DNA from: Antedon mediterranea | Lineage: Eukaryota > Echinodermata > Crinoidea > Comatulida > Antedonidae | Length of the DNA stretch: 64,000 bases | Direction: 5' to 3' | NCBI RefSeq assembly: GCF_964355755.1 | Contig: NC_092672.1 | Location: forward strand, 1,674,001 to 1,738,000 | Shown here: in pieces, positions 33,350-45,549 of the stretch | Layout of the letters: every line of letters starts with the position of its first letter | Position numbering within the stretch: the first letter of the stretch is position 1 | Made by a program: the position numbers and the translations under genes | The notes under the pieces: generated by a model | Told to the model about the DNA's origin: nothing | Databases searched by the model: none | What the model saw: only the letters and a program-made list of their open reading frames with translations

Positions 33350-34990
33350 TCATTTTTTCACTTCTTTCAGAATTTTTCTTTTTAAAATTTCTAAACCTTG
33401 GTTGTTTTTCTCTTCATTTTCGACATAAAATACAGGTAATCCATCATTATTTTTGATGACCATATTATTAAATCTAAGATCAAGCGAAGCAGCTACAGAT
33501 ATGGCGAACTTCTCTAAGTCTCTTTTGAAGAACGATCTGCTGTGGGTACCAACGCAAAATACGGGGATGTTTCTCCTTCTAGATTTCATCAAGATTGTGT
33601 TTAACCAGTTGTTGAGACGTTTTAATTCACTTACAGGATCTCTTACAGCTTCGGCAGTATTGAAAAACAGCAAACACACGGAATTGTTTGGTACAGAATC
33701 AACTGGTACGCCACTAACGAATTCCCATAAGCTGAGCTTACATCCGAGAAACTCTGACGCAGGCATTGTGGAATAGTTAAATTTTGTGTACATTCTAGTT
33801 TCTCCTTTTTCGTAAAAATAGTACACGTGGATAATAAAAATAGCACCCACGGAAAAGTAAACGAATAAATGAGAAGAGTTCCAAAGAATGTCAACCTTGC
33901 TGGCAAACATGAAAACATATCCATAATATATGTAGAACATAGCAATGATTGTCAAGTTTGGAGTTTTGCGTTCCGCGTATTCATGGACCATGCCGACGGG
34001 ACTGTATTTGACTCCTAATGCGTACGAATTTGTTGATATTAGATTCGTGATTATGATAACAATGATTGAGAGTCGAGCCGCACTGCACATTGAGGGCCTA
34101 CTTGCTGAGATGTGTTGACATACAATAAGTAGCATTAGCACTGTAACAGACAGTATTATTTTATAAGAATGTTTAAACTGCGACTTCTCTCTCTTCATAA
34201 ATTCTTTAAAAAATGCAAATGAAATACAAAATAAAGTACCGCTGTATATACATATTGTATCTTGATAATTTTGAGGTGTTGCAGTAAGTGGAAACACTAT
34301 CAAACAAAGTCCAATTGTGTACCCAAGAGAACCACCACGCAGCCGTTGTTCCAGTCCCATACAAAACAGCAATGGTGCGACCACGAGTATTAGACAGATT
34401 AGAACACCAAGTAACGGTTGTTGACTATCAAACAACCTGATTGCCTGTAGAGATATGGCAAACTGTATCGTGTTTACAGTATCAATAAGACATTTGTTGC
34501 GATACTGCTCGTACAAGACCATTGATAACACCAACAATGTGTATATTCCCAATCTTGACTGCAATCCTACGGTTAAGATGATTAAAAGTAGGTATAAATA
34601 CTCCCTAATGTCTCCTGTTATGGTACGAATCCACCGATAATCATCTTCATTTGATGAGTTGGTTTTCTGTTTGACACGAATATTTAAGATGTTACAATTG
34701 TCGTCATATTGTACTATTCGACAAACTGGAATAAAGTCCCCGCCAGACGCATCCAAATTCGCATTTAGTACGATTACATCTTTATCAGAACTTTGATGAT
34801 CAGTTAGTTCTGAAATTGTTTTCAGCGTTTCGTATTTGTCAGATGTACTGTCTCCAAATAGTAGCAGTTTTTGTCTTTTGGTTATGTTGTTTTCAGACAG
34901 GACATCATCGCAAGTGTCAAACAAATTGCCATCTTCTTCCGTAGTCATAATAACCAAATGCTGCGCTACTGTAGGTGTACTCGATGCCAT
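33350..34990 (-). CDS. Intronless multi-pass membrane protein with degenerate Roc-like GTPase domain
   Basis: A single open frame of 546 residues. The ATG at 34990 is chosen because the frame upstream begins only at a GTG and this ATG has a good context (AAATATGG). Seen directly: residues 41-52 read KLLLFGDSTSDK, a P-loop-like start lacking the second Gly and the Ser/Thr. About nine hydrophobic segments lie between residues 131 and 393. The C-terminal 150 residues include LSLWEFVSG (419-427), VCLLFFNTAEAVRDP, LNNWLNTI, IPVFCVGTHS (near 480) and FYVENEEKNNQGLEILKRKI. From family knowledge, that C-terminal order resembles Roc domains of ROCO/LRRK-type proteins (switch II, Fn-DP-L-W, VGTH, N-x-G-i-x-x-L). 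I infer a catalytically dead Roc fold split by a membrane block. Function unknown. Confidence 0.65.
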   Translation of the reverse strand: MASSTPTVAQHLVIMTTEEDGNLFDTCDDVLSENNITKRQKLLLFGDSTSDKYETLKTISELTDHQSSDKDVIVLNANLDASGGDFIPVCRIVQYDDNCNILNIRVKQKTNSSNEDDYRWIRTITGDIREYLYLLLIILTVGLQSRLGIYTLLVLSMVLYEQYRNKCLIDTVNTIQFAISLQAIRLFDSQQPLLGVLICLILVVAPLLFCMGLEQRLRGGSLGYTIGLCLIVFPLTATPQNYQDTICIYSGTLFCISFAFFKEFMKREKSQFKHSYKIILSVTVLMLLIVCQHISASRPSMCSAARLSIIVIIITNLISTNSYALGVKYSPVGMVHEYAERKTPNLTIIAMFYIYYGYVFMFASKVDILWNSSHLFVYFSVGAIFIIHVYYFYEKGETRMYTKFNYSTMPASEFLGCKLSLWEFVSGVPVDSVPNNSVCLLFFNTAEAVRDPVSELKRLNNWLNTILMKSRRRNIPVFCVGTHSRSFFKRDLEKFAISVAASLDLRFNNMVIKNNDGLPVFYVENEEKNNQGLEILKRKILKEVKK

Positions 34991-35319
34991 ATTTGTTGAA
35001 CAGGTAGCATACACGTTATAAACACTAATGATACAATATTGGTGTATTGTTCATTTTTAAACGCACGGTGGTAATGCATCGCTAAACCTATTGTTCTGAT
35101 TGTGGAGGTGATATTAATAACTGGAGCTCAACAGTTTCATCTTATATGTTACACATTTTTATAGACGAAAAATACTTTGGATTATTTTGTTTTCGACACT
35201 CATAATTAAAGGATGGAATTAGGTATAGGCATGAAGACTCGGGAGTACGTTTTTGTGACGTCAAAATGTACATGAATGTTAAAAATTAATGTTATGAAGC
35301 AGTAGATTCAGCCACAATA

Positions 35320-35434
35320 AATTAAGTGTGATGTACCCTAATATGGTATAGTGATATGACATCATTATGTGCATATATGGGCACATCGCATTTTTTTTTT
35401 GTCACATAAAGTGTGATAGTGTTGACAGAGCTTA
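35320..35434. mobile_element. Palindromic MITE, family 1, left-truncated
   Basis: Begins within the GTGTGATGTACCC block; the left terminal arm is gone. The right end GTGATAGTGTTGACAGAGCTTA is kept. Confidence 0.75.
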
Positions 35435-35455
35435 CTTATACGAGTACCATACGAA

Positions 35456-35535
35456 ATATTTTACAACAAAGAGGAAGACCAATTTTACGCCATTTAACTA
35501 AGTTAAAGCTCAGGTACAGGCATGAATTTTAAATA
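35456..35535. repeat. 80-bp block duplicated at 37001-37080
   Basis: TTTTACAACAAAGAGGAAGA through GGCATGAATTTTAAATA is identical to 37001-37080 apart from the edges. Confidence 0.92.
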
Positions 35536-36856
35536 CTAGAGGGTGAGCTCGCTTCGCTCGCTCCCCCTCTAGGAAGTGTAGACGATGGTTCTCGGAATGA
35601 TAATGTTCTCCTTATACATTTTCTGTCGGTTACCATTATTGAAAATGCTTGACATTCGTAAAACTGAACTACTTTGTTTCACAGTGTTTTAGATGATTAA
35701 TAACATTTTAAAGTATAGTTTTTATTGTTTGGTAGGGCCCTTTGGGGAGGCGGAGGTCATTTGAGGGAGGTGCTTATTCGAGGGATATATGTTAAATTTT
35801 GTAGTTCTAATAATATGGTAACATTTATAATCAAATGAAATCCTCTCATAGATATGAAAAGTGGTAAAAAAGAATAACAAATGCTTGGTAAATTGCAGAT
35901 AACAGTGCGGTGAATTCTACTAAATAGTATAATTGTGTTATTATAAATATGTGGATGGACGTTTATTAGATAGTTGGGTTGTGGGGGTGGGGGGGGGGGG
36001 GGGTTATTATTCAAAGTGATGTTTTATTGGAGAGGCGTTTATTCAAATGAATACCATCCTAATAATTATTAATACATTATTTAATTTAATCATCTTTTGA
36101 AACTAACTGCCGTGACAGAGTGGGCCCAAGAAAGAAGACATTACGGCTTGCAACATGGGCAGACATCTCGGTCCTAACGGGACACAGGAAGATAGCCTAC
36201 AGTTATTCCTGCAAGCTTACTCAATAAAACTCAGCTATCGGGATTTCACTCGAAAAATGTCTTATCAAATCTCCCTATGTAATTTTATAATACTATTCCC
36301 CACAATATATTCTGATTCTTTATGGCGTATATTTAATTTGATCTTTATTAATTTGCAGTATAATTCCTATTATTTAACTACTGTACCTTCACACACGTGT
36401 GGTATGTTTTAAAATAAACAAAAAACTGAAATGGCTATGATTAATGGCCAATTTTTTTTTCGTCTTCCAAAGGGACACTGTATTGATTGATGGAAAGTGC
36501 CTGTTTCACCTTTAGGGTCAAATCTATTATTTTAACTGCTCCCTTGTGTATAAAAGAGAGAAAATATTTGAAACTAAGGTGAACTTATCTTAAACCCGGA
36601 AATTACTTTGACCGGGAAGAATTGAAATTGAGAGGAAATCCAATGTTGAAATCATAAATGTTGTTAAAAAACTCTTTATAATATCTTCCTAAGATATAAA
36701 TATGGAACAATAGCGTCGGCGTGCACACTAATGTTATCAAATCTACGTTTCGCGGTACATCTCGGATAGATAAGGTAGGTATCCAAGGCGGAGATTTGTA
36801 CCGAAGTTTTTGCATTGTGCTCGCCTATGTCAGAATTAACCATAATTTATATATAG

Positions 36857-37223
36857 ATAATATTTGGTTAATTGTACATAAATCAAATATTTGTAACAGA
36901 AATCGAGATGAAAAAACATGAATTTCCCTTAATATGGTAAAATACAAAATTTGGCAAATTTCTTCCATAAAAACCAGGAAGACTTTTTTTCAGTAGTTAG
37001 TTATTTTACAACAAAGAGGAAGACCAATTTTACGCCATTTAACTAAGTTAAAGCTCAGGTACAGGCATGAATTTTAAATATAATATTTGGTTAATTGTAC
37101 ATAAATCAAATATTTGTAACAGAAATCGAGATGAAAAAACATGAATTTCCCTTAATATGGTAAAATACAAAATTTGGCAAATTTCTTCCATAAAAACCAG
37201 GAAGACTTTTTTTCAGTAGTTAG
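36857..37223. repeat. Interleaved direct repeat: 144 bp, 80-bp block, 144 bp
   Basis: The sequence from ATAATATTTGGTTAATTGTA to TTTTCAGTAGTTAG occurs at 36857-37000 and again at 37080-37223. The spacer between the two is exactly the 80-bp block found 1.5 kb upstream at 35456-35535. Confidence 0.92.
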
Positions 37224-38879
37224 GTAGTTAACCTAGTGTAATAACATGTCTGGTGACTCCCTAGACAGTGAAAAAAGATGGTGGATATACGGTGGATAAT
37301 TTTTCCTATAGCATGAAAATAAAAATCTGAAGTTGAATAAAAATATCAGAAATGTAATATTCAAGTTATATTACCTATATTTAGTCATCTGATAACATTT
37401 TTTACCACACCATTTATTTTTCATAGCTTTTTAAAATGCCTCTCTATTTACAAAATTTGTGTACAAAAGAATAGAGATTTTACTTGTAATTTGAACTATT
37501 TGAACTGATATGAAAGTGCTTATTTTCAACAAGCTCGTGTAACACAAATAAAATCCCAAAAATTATGAAACATAGAGGAAACTATAGATCGATAATTATT
37601 GGAATGTATGATCAATAGAAATGTTTTGCCCGTACCTGGCCTTTAAGACAAAAAAATAATTTGTTAAAGTATCAACATATATAAAATGTAGCCTAATAGT
37701 GATTTTATTACAGTAATAACACAACATTGTTAACACTGACATAATAAAAAGAAATATTAGTATCCTACTGAAAACATACGTATACCATGGTACCTCCATT
37801 ATGGTTATACTGTACAGGGAGGTCACTATACAAATAATATTATTATACTATAATAGTATACTGTATAAGTGTTGTTTGTATTGTAATAGCCTGTACTTTA
37901 GAAAGTTTTAACAATACAGTACCTGTGCATTGTTGTTCTTTCATGGGTCTGTGCGTATAGAAAATACACAACAAATTTTCTTTTCATTTATAGTAACCTT
38001 GACATGATTCTGAATAGCTGCATCTACGTGTCACGCATGAAGGGCAAAAAAATGTATTGTGCCATGCCCGACCAAACAGCCGATTCTCGGCATGTACTGT
38101 ATTTTTTCCCGAAATATTATAAGAATTGGTACACCATCCAATGTATCTATGTAAGGTACCTAAGCTTACCCTAACCCTTAATCTAACCTTACATGATACA
38201 GTCTATGTTATTTCTTATTTATTCAATTATTGTTTAAATCTTAAAAGGAAGTAAATACATGTTATTTTGAATTGAATTTTAAAGAAGGCACCACACATGT
38301 GATATAAATGAGATGCTGTATTACCAAATATAGTACTTCGGATATAGATAGTATGAGGAGATACAGCACTGTGAATCGGAACCAAAGCTTATGAAAATAA
38401 AATTTGTGAATATATTTCACCTCTGCACGATGAGAAATCAGACTGTGCGTGATTACAGGACACAGATAACCAAATGCCGATGTTATTACGTATGGATAAA
38501 ACAATATAAAACTCAGTATTTTTCGTCTGAAATAATATGTAAACTCGCATATATATCATAACACGGAAAGTTTTATTTCGATCTTGATCGTAGTTTGTTT
38601 CTTTTTTCATTTGGCTGAAAAATGGATAGCCGTACTAGTAAACTTTAACTTTTGGCTAACAAATATTTATAGCTATAGAGTAGGCCTATGGGCTAGGGTG
38701 CTATGAATATAAAAATATGAAACTTGTGTTATTGTGTACGGTATATTTTGTACTTTTTTGGTATGAAAAAAAAAACAATTTTCCTACCGACCATCCACTT
38801 TTTTGATTTATCCAAAATGTGGGCAACACAATAAATGTTGTTTTGCCTTATTTTAGCTGCGTTTTATATATCAATTAGA

Positions 38880-38960
38880 ACGAAGAAGGTTCCGGGTTCG
38901 ATTCTCGGTTTTTCTCACTCTCAAATCGGATCGTGGCCTGAGATTCACACACACACAAAG
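38880..38960 (+). mobile_element. Remnant of a tRNA-derived SINE
   Basis: GGTTCCGGGTTCGATTCTCG is a near-consensus pol III B box, followed by a short (CA)n run. No A box is visible upstream, so only the 3' part of the tRNA-like head remains. Confidence 0.5.
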
Positions 38961-40349
38961 CAATGTTTGAATTTGAAAAAAAAGGGGTTAGATAATTAAG
39001 TATATTTTATAGAAAAGATGCTCGCACTAGGTATTTTATGTACTAGAATGCTTTATTCCAAAATGACTGCCTTTCGTTTAAAACTAATATTTACTCTAAA
39101 TCAAATGTTTTATTTTGAAAGAAAGGGGGAAACCATTCGACAAAAATGTGAATAACAGGCGCGCCTAAATCCGATTGTAAAGAATTGAATGGTATCAGTA
39201 AATCAGACATTTTCACTGCTTGCAACTCTATTGATGTCCTGTCCTTTAATGTTCGTTTTTCTGAAAGATAGTAATATATGTTTTGTCATAAGCGATCCAC
39301 GCAAACACGTTGCTTTGTCATCGGTTCTAAACATATTCTCTTGATAAAAAAGCGTCACTCGCTAATTCTTTCAAAATAAAGTCTGCTATATACATTGAAT
39401 AATGAAAGGCAATTGTATTTATCTTTCAAGGCCTGAAAGCAAATTTGATAAAATACAGGTCACTCAGCGTATTTGTTAAAAAAGGTTAGATTTTGCATAA
39501 AGATGCCAAATTAATTAAAAATATGCTGTTTTGGGTGCCTAAAAGGTCATATTCCACCTTTGAAATGTATGCTTTATTACATACGACGACCACTGTTCTC
39601 GATTCAAGAGGATGTAGACTATAGGTAAAAGAATACCAGACGATGCCAGGTTGGACAACATTATGCTATAAAGCATAAATATGACAGATTTGGTCACATT
39701 CAGCTCTGTCTTATGTATGGACGCAATCTGGACCAGGATTATTGAAACTCTTTAAAAGTTAGCTACAGAACTCCATCAAATCTCTTGAGATCCTTAAACG
39801 ATTACCTGAACAACGAACTAGATAAAAATCGAAACGTCGACTGGTGGACAATAACGACAGACTTGGGCCAAGTCTACTTGGATAAACATCCCTCTGCTCT
39901 CTATAACACCCTGCTGGGCTGTAGTACCAGAAGATAATCTTAATATCTATCCAATATATCAAATATTAATCTTTGGTGTAGTATAGTCATGTCTACAGAC
40001 TTAGTACAAAATGAACATCTTTCTTGGCGTGCCATGTAAAACAATCTTGAGAAAAATATTAAGCGATCAAAATATGTGTTTTATATTTTCTAAAAAAGAT
40101 GACCTAGTTCATATGGTAGAAGTGGTATGTAAATGATAATTTACTGCACAACAATTAAGACTATAAGTAATAAACCAGTTCAGTTTATGAAACCATATAA
40201 TAATGAGGTATTTTGGGGGTAAAAATAAATGAGACACAAGTAAAAATACAATTTTTACCACCTGTACTAATTAGGTTTTCTACAGAATAATTTGAAAATG
40301 TTCTTATTTGATAGATAATGTCACAGTTCACATAAAAAGAAACTGTTTA

Positions 40350-41149
40350 GGCCTACGGCCAATAGTTTTTAGTCGCGTGGAAGCGACTCTATAGTTCACT
40401 ATGTCTGTCGGTCTGTCTGTCTGTCTGTCGGTCCGGTATCACTATGCGTTTTATCGCTTTCTGACCTTATCTTGATATCAGTTTAATCTAGCTAGGTCAA
40501 TTTTTCACAGTATATTCCTTATGGCCAGGAATCAATGTGGTTATGTTTTCACGGTGCGCAATAAAAAATTACGCGGTCTACGCACGATTTAACGAAATCA
40601 CGTTTGTAATCATATCTTCACAACCATGAATCACAATTAAATAAAATTTGGTACTCATACATTTCAGGGCATAAATCATCATATGGCAATACAATCACGT
40701 GCGTAGCGCATGTAACGCATGCGTACGCGCGCTTAAAATTTTCAAAATTTATTTTCGATGAAATAAGAGTACATTTCAGGCAATTTTAAGCGTTTACAAA
40801 ATTGCCATGAGTGCGCATATTTTTGCGCGCACACTGCACGTTAAATGTTATTGCGCACTCTTTTTGCCCGATTTCTGTTTTCTTGACTTACTTTTCAACT
40901 CGAAATTACGTTATACGAGCACGTCGAAAGTGACAGGCTACGCACGTGTAAATTAAAAAAATATAAATGTTTTTAAACACTTCAACATTTTTAAACATGT
41001 TCGGTCAGTATAGTTCACTATGTCGGTCGGTCGGTCTGTCTGTCTGTCGGTCTGTCGGTCTGTCTGTCGGTCTGTCTGTCGGTCTGTCGGTCTGTCTGTC
41101 GGTCCGGTATCACTATGCATTGTAGCACGCGACTTAATGGCTGTTGGCC
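40350..41149. mobile_element. 0.8-kb TIR element with inner GTCTGTCG arrays
   Basis: The left end GGCCTACGGCCAATAG followed by TTTAGTCGCGTG faces the right end CACGCGACTTAATGGCTGTTGGCC. Inside both ends are ATAGTTCACTATGTC, a (GTCTGTCG)n array (short at 40396-40434, long at 41020-41107) and GGTCCGGTATCACTATGC in direct orientation. No coding capacity; the target duplication is unclear. Confidence 0.75.
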
Positions 41150-42904
41150 TTGTTTTATATAGATTTCACACGAAAATGCACAGGGAACTGAAAACAGGTC
41201 AGTGCTTAAACTACAGTGGGCGCTATTAAATATAAAGGTGCAGAGCCATTATTGAAAGAGTTACGACATTGCGCTCACGAATTAGAAAGTCACGTGGAAC
41301 ATTACCGGCCATCTTTGTGTCCAACTATTCCTATGCAGAGTATGGAGTTGAATCCTTTGTTATAAAAATAAAGGCTTAAACTACCGAATTTCATATCAAA
41401 ACAATCCATTTGTTTAATAAAGGCTTTTGTTGAAATAATAACGAAATTATTAACTTACTGCGAACAAGTTAAAGATTAGAGAATCACTATCCAAACTAAG
41501 CGCGCATGCGTTGAGCGTGCATGGAGCGCGCAAAATTTTGGACACAAAAATGGCTTCTAATCCATTCAATGTCGAAACTCTTCCAATGGCTCTGTAAAGG
41601 TGGCATAATGTCAGGTGTGCCAACGGCGGAAATTCGGTTTCTACTTGTTTTATGAAACAAGGCATTAATCTATTATAAACATCTTATGAACTGATATTAA
41701 TATGTTTTCTATTCTCTATACTAGTAGTAGAAAGTATATTTTTTAACACAAAAATATTAATCGGAGTATCATTTTGTTTCCAAAACACGGAAGAAATATT
41801 GGAAGGTAGGCCTACTTAACTTCATCTGTAAAATTGTTCTTAAGTAACCTACCAATTTCATATTTTCATAATAACGTAATTCATCTTTTCGTATTGAAGA
41901 GACACGCCCTTTTGGCGATAGCCGTCATTGAGAAATCTTGCCTTTCCTCGGCGCTCCTATGTTATGTATCAATGAAAGATAAATAACTATGTAGAAGCAT
42001 CTTACTCCTGTATTTACATAAACAGAAATATGATAGGCCTACATTTGTACTTGTAATATTAAATTTCAATTCAACATGCGGGCACCGTGTTTATCCCACT
42101 AACTAACTAACTTTCTGCTTTGTATTATCAAGGTAATCTAAATGAGGCGCCTCTGACCCAACTTTGTAGGTCTAAAGTGTGGATGGCTTAAGCAGTTAGG
42201 CCTACATCGCCCACGCATTAAAATGTTTGTATTGTGAGACCAGGAAGACTAACTGGAGGAGACCATGGGTACATAATTGTTCTCCATGCTGGGATACACA
42301 TTGATACACAGTTATTACGTTGTAATTTAAGCTTGGACCAGGTCACGTCAGGAGGCAAACGTTCTCGATACAACCAGAAAAGAATGGAAATAATCAAAGA
42401 ATACGAAACTTGAATATTTCAATGCACTATAGCTGTTAATTCATTGTATCACCTTAAACCTAAGCAATCTCACCTTGGTTATTAGACGGCGATTCGACTT
42501 AGTATTTGGCACAAATTATACTTTTGAGCATGCAAGAAAACTAATTAAGAAAATTGAATCAAACGTCCGTTTGTGGCACGTGGCGCTATAGACTTTCGCA
42601 AGTTACTTTTGGTAATACGAAGCATTTCCTGTTTTTGTAAACTGCCTCTGAAAGTACTTTGGATACTGGCGTTATATATACCTAATTGATTATTGATTAA
42701 TTGATTGATTGCGTGATCTTATGCTGATGCTGAGCCTAATCTTGAAAGAAACCTATGGCAATGACAACATAAAACGTTAAGTAAATTGAAATTTGAAACT
42801 CATTACCTTGGAAACAATATTTCCTAAGCGAACAGAAGATAGATCCAATAACATTTTCCATTAATTACCAGTTTTTAAATAGTCCATTATGACTGCGGTA
42901 GGCC

Positions 42905-42912
42905 TATAAATA
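42905..42912 (+). promoter_or_regulatory. Candidate TATA box of the first GPCR gene
   Basis: TATAAATA lies 75 bp before the start codon, which would place transcription start near 42935 and leave a short leader. It is judged from sequence and spacing only. Confidence 0.45.
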
Positions 42913-42979
42913 ATTGTATGGACTCGGTTGGTGGATACATCACTTTTGAATTCACTTGTACTCGGACTTGTCAATAGCC

Positions 42980-43996
42980 ATGTTCAATAATTCTACACTT
43001 GCTGACTTCACAGTTATGTTCACATTTGGAATTTCTCTAACTTGGATTCTGACAATTATCACCATTTTAGGCAACACTTTGGTGATATATTCATTTTTCC
43101 GAGATAAATCTATTCGATCAAAACCGGCAAATGTTTTTATATTTGTTCTGGCAGTTGCTGATTTCATTGTTGGGATAATTTCTCTGCCGTTCTATAACAT
43201 CCTGGTTCTGTATGATAGTTGGATGTTTGGCGAAATCGTCTGCAAATGTATGTTGTTTTGCGATTATTCCGCTTGTGCAATCTCGTCATGTTGTATTGTT
43301 TTACTTAGTTTGGATCGCTACTGGATGGTGACGAAACATTTGCTCTACAAACATTTTATGACACATTGTAAAGCCAGAGTTTTGTCTGCTGTCGTTGTCA
43401 TCTTTTGCATTACATTTTACGGAACAACAATTTTCTTTTGGGAATTAATTTCAACGAACCCCCTACAAGATGATTCGAACTGTAGCTTACCAGTAGGAGA
43501 ACCATTTAATACTGTAATGTGCAGTACAGTATACGCAGTGACGATGTTTGTCTTAACATATCTAAACATTACCGTGTTCGTTGCTGTTGTGAATTGGTCA
43601 AACGGTAACTCACTCAAAAGAGACATTAACAAACAGAAATCGAAAACATCTAACTCTATTCTTAGCGAGAATACAACATCACCGTCAACAATATCTGTCA
43701 AGCCAGCCGATAGCAACTTGGCGATTCGGCGTTTTCGTGCTCAGAACAACCAGGAGACCAAAAAAGCGGCCATGATGCTTGGCGTTCTTGTAGTGGCGTT
43801 TCTTATCTGTTGGACGCCATTTAACATTGTTCATATTTGTATCAATATAGGTGTTTTCCAAGTAAACAGTTTTACTTGGGATGTAGTCAATTATATGCTT
43901 TGGTTTAACTCGGGGTTGAATCCTATATTATATGCATTAACTAATCGGCAGTTTAGAAAAAACTTTGTTGATATGTTTTTATGTAGGCAATGTTAA
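42980..43996 (+). CDS. Intronless class A GPCR, aminergic type (histamine H3/muscarinic-like)
   Basis: 338 residues in one exon. I start at the ATG at 42980; the frame opens earlier only at a TTG. The N-terminus carries N-glycosylation sites (FNNST). Seven hydrophobic segments are clear. Family landmarks: GN in TM1 (31-32), LAVAD in TM2, Cys88 for the disulfide, Asp95-Tyr96 in TM3 exactly 17 residues before the Asp of DRY (112-114), CWTPF in TM6 (277-281) and NPILY in TM7 (314-318). An Asp at that TM3 position is the amine counter-ion in aminergic receptors, and the Asp-Tyr pair is typical of histamine H3/H4 and muscarinic receptors. The ligand cannot be named. Its nearest relative in view is the receptor at 47486. 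AATAAA lies at 44131. Confidence 0.9.
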   Translation: MFNNSTLADFTVMFTFGISLTWILTIITILGNTLVIYSFFRDKSIRSKPANVFIFVLAVADFIVGIISLPFYNILVLYDSWMFGEIVCKCMLFCDYSACAISSCCIVLLSLDRYWMVTKHLLYKHFMTHCKARVLSAVVVIFCITFYGTTIFFWELISTNPLQDDSNCSLPVGEPFNTVMCSTVYAVTMFVLTYLNITVFVAVVNWSNGNSLKRDINKQKSKTSNSILSENTTSPSTISVKPADSNLAIRRFRAQNNQETKKAAMMLGVLVVAFLICWTPFNIVHICINIGVFQVNSFTWDVVNYMLWFNSGLNPILYALTNRQFRKNFVDMFLCRQC

Positions 43997-44279
43997 GAGA
44001 AAGAAAACAAGATGTTTACCTTATTACAATTAGTTACAATGTTAGGACCAATCAAGGCGCTTTAAACAGTCCTGGCTTTGTTCGTATCAAACCTGTTAGT
44101 GGCGGTAATTATTGCTGTTGGTTTCGATTGAATAAAATAAAAAATAAAAATAAAATAAGAGATTAGGAGAACATTCACTAAGAATAATAAATGTTCTACT
44201 TTTAAGAAAACTCTTGAAACCAAAATACAGTTATTTTTAAAAAAAACATCTGTATTTCATATTATTATTTTTATTATCG

Positions 44280-44339
44280 CCAAAAATTAGTCGAAAAAAA
44301 AACCATTTAAAAATGGGTTTTTTTTCGACTAATTTTTGG
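44280..44339. repeat. Long near-perfect hairpin
   Basis: CCAAAAATTAGTCGAAAAAA and TTTTTTCGACTAATTTTTGG form the arms of a roughly 28-bp stem with an AT-rich loop. The arm sequence (AAAAATTAGTCGGAAAAA) also occurs inside the MITE at 4250, so this may be a relic of that family. Confidence 0.85.
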
Positions 44340-44775
44340 TGAACGTTAATAACTATTATACTTCAAATGACCTACTTTTGTGTCATAAACCAGATCTTTG
44401 CAAGGCCGCGGTTTCTTAAAAAACTCTGGTAACTAACCATTATGCGTAACAAAAAATATGCTTTGTTATTTAATTCTTATTTCTTGGTTATTTATTCAAT
44501 AATTATTCATAATTTAAAGATACACCGTATTGAATTTCATACGCGTATACTCAGCAAGAAATTTGCTAATTACTGGGCGAATAAACTATGCATAATATTT
44601 ACTCTTATTAAACTCATTTGAAGTCGAGTTAAGTCATTATATAACTTGTTTATCTATTTTAAAGGCATGAATATTAATTATAGGCCTATTTATTTATCGT
44701 TGTATTTCTACTTGGATATGTAACAATTCAATTTAAATAAACATTAAAAGGCATTTATGTGATTTGTAATTATTC

Positions 44776-44925
44776 TAAAGCTCTGTCTACACTATCAAAC
44801 TTTATCTGACAAAAAAATGTGATGTGCCATATATGGACACAACACAATATCACTACCATATTCAGGCACGTCACTACCATATTTGGGCACATCACACTTT
44901 TTTTATACTTGTAGATAGAGCTTTA
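44776..44925. mobile_element. Palindromic MITE, family 1 (between GPCRs)
   Basis: The left arm AAAGCTCTGTCTACACTATC is intact. The right arm is reduced to TAGATAGAGCTTTA. The core holds two CACTACCATAT blocks. Confidence 0.85.
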
Positions 44926-45415
44926 TGTTGTTCAGTGACTTCATCACAATTCACTTGATGATGATATTGATGCGGAATTTGTACGCGCGCGCGCTGTGTT
45001 CTGCTGAGAGTACGTGTTTCACGACGTTTTCCTAATCGTGATAAATCATTACTCACGTCATATTGTCTATCTTATTGAACATGGAGCAATATGGATAGAA
45101 ATTAATTATCACATCAAAAATAACATATTTTCAAGACAGCAGTACTTTGGCAGGACAAAGTAAGTACGGTAATAAGTAAGTAAGATTGAACGCAAATGAA
45201 TAACAATTGAAATTGAAAGCTATTGGCTCCTGCACGTGATTCTTATTACATAGGCCTAGAAATTAAATTACCGCCCAACATAACCTATATACAGTGTTAG
45301 ACATCGTACTTCTACTAATTTGTACCATTTATTCCTTTCGTGGGCTGTTTTTTTTTTTTTTGCTAGAAAGTGTTTGCTTAAAAACATTTTTGGTGACGTA
45401 GGCCAACTCAGAGTG

Positions 45416-45549
45416 TCGCACGACGAGGCCTGACGAGAAAATTGCAAGTCCTCCCGACGACCTAAAAACAACACCCGACGATATTTTAAGATTTGTTGTC
45501 AGGATTCAACGCAGACAGCATCGACGTTTCGTCGGGCCTTGTCGTACGA
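45416..45549. mobile_element. 134-bp TIR element
   Basis: TCGCACGACGAGGCCTGACGA-type left arm and TCGTCGGGCCTTGTCGTACGA right arm are inverted copies with three mismatches. The element is GC-rich against AT-rich surroundings. Confidence 0.7.

Larger units (their letters stand above)
34991..42904. other. Long spacer, no gene recognised
   Basis: AT-rich, with scattered transposon copies listed separately, a G-rich run at about 35980-36003, a small hairpin repeat (GAGCTCGCTTCGCTCGCTC near 35546), and no open frame resembling a known protein. A stretch near 39770-39905 reads without a stop for about 45 codons on the plus strand but matches nothing I recognise. Confidence 0.55.

Noticed and set aside
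33350-35014. Start of the membrane protein at 35014 and of the first GPCR at 42956
   Set aside because: Those frames begin at GTG and TTG; the first ATGs are at 34990 and 42980.
36155-36412. 85-codon frame beginning MGRHLGPNGTQ
   Set aside because: Composition becomes AT-rich noise after about 35 codons and no homology is recognised.
39759-39962. Possible exon on either strand, including a plus-strand stretch reading VDWWTITTDLGQVYL
   Set aside because: Only about 45-65 codons, no clear splice pair and no family I can name; left as unexplained.
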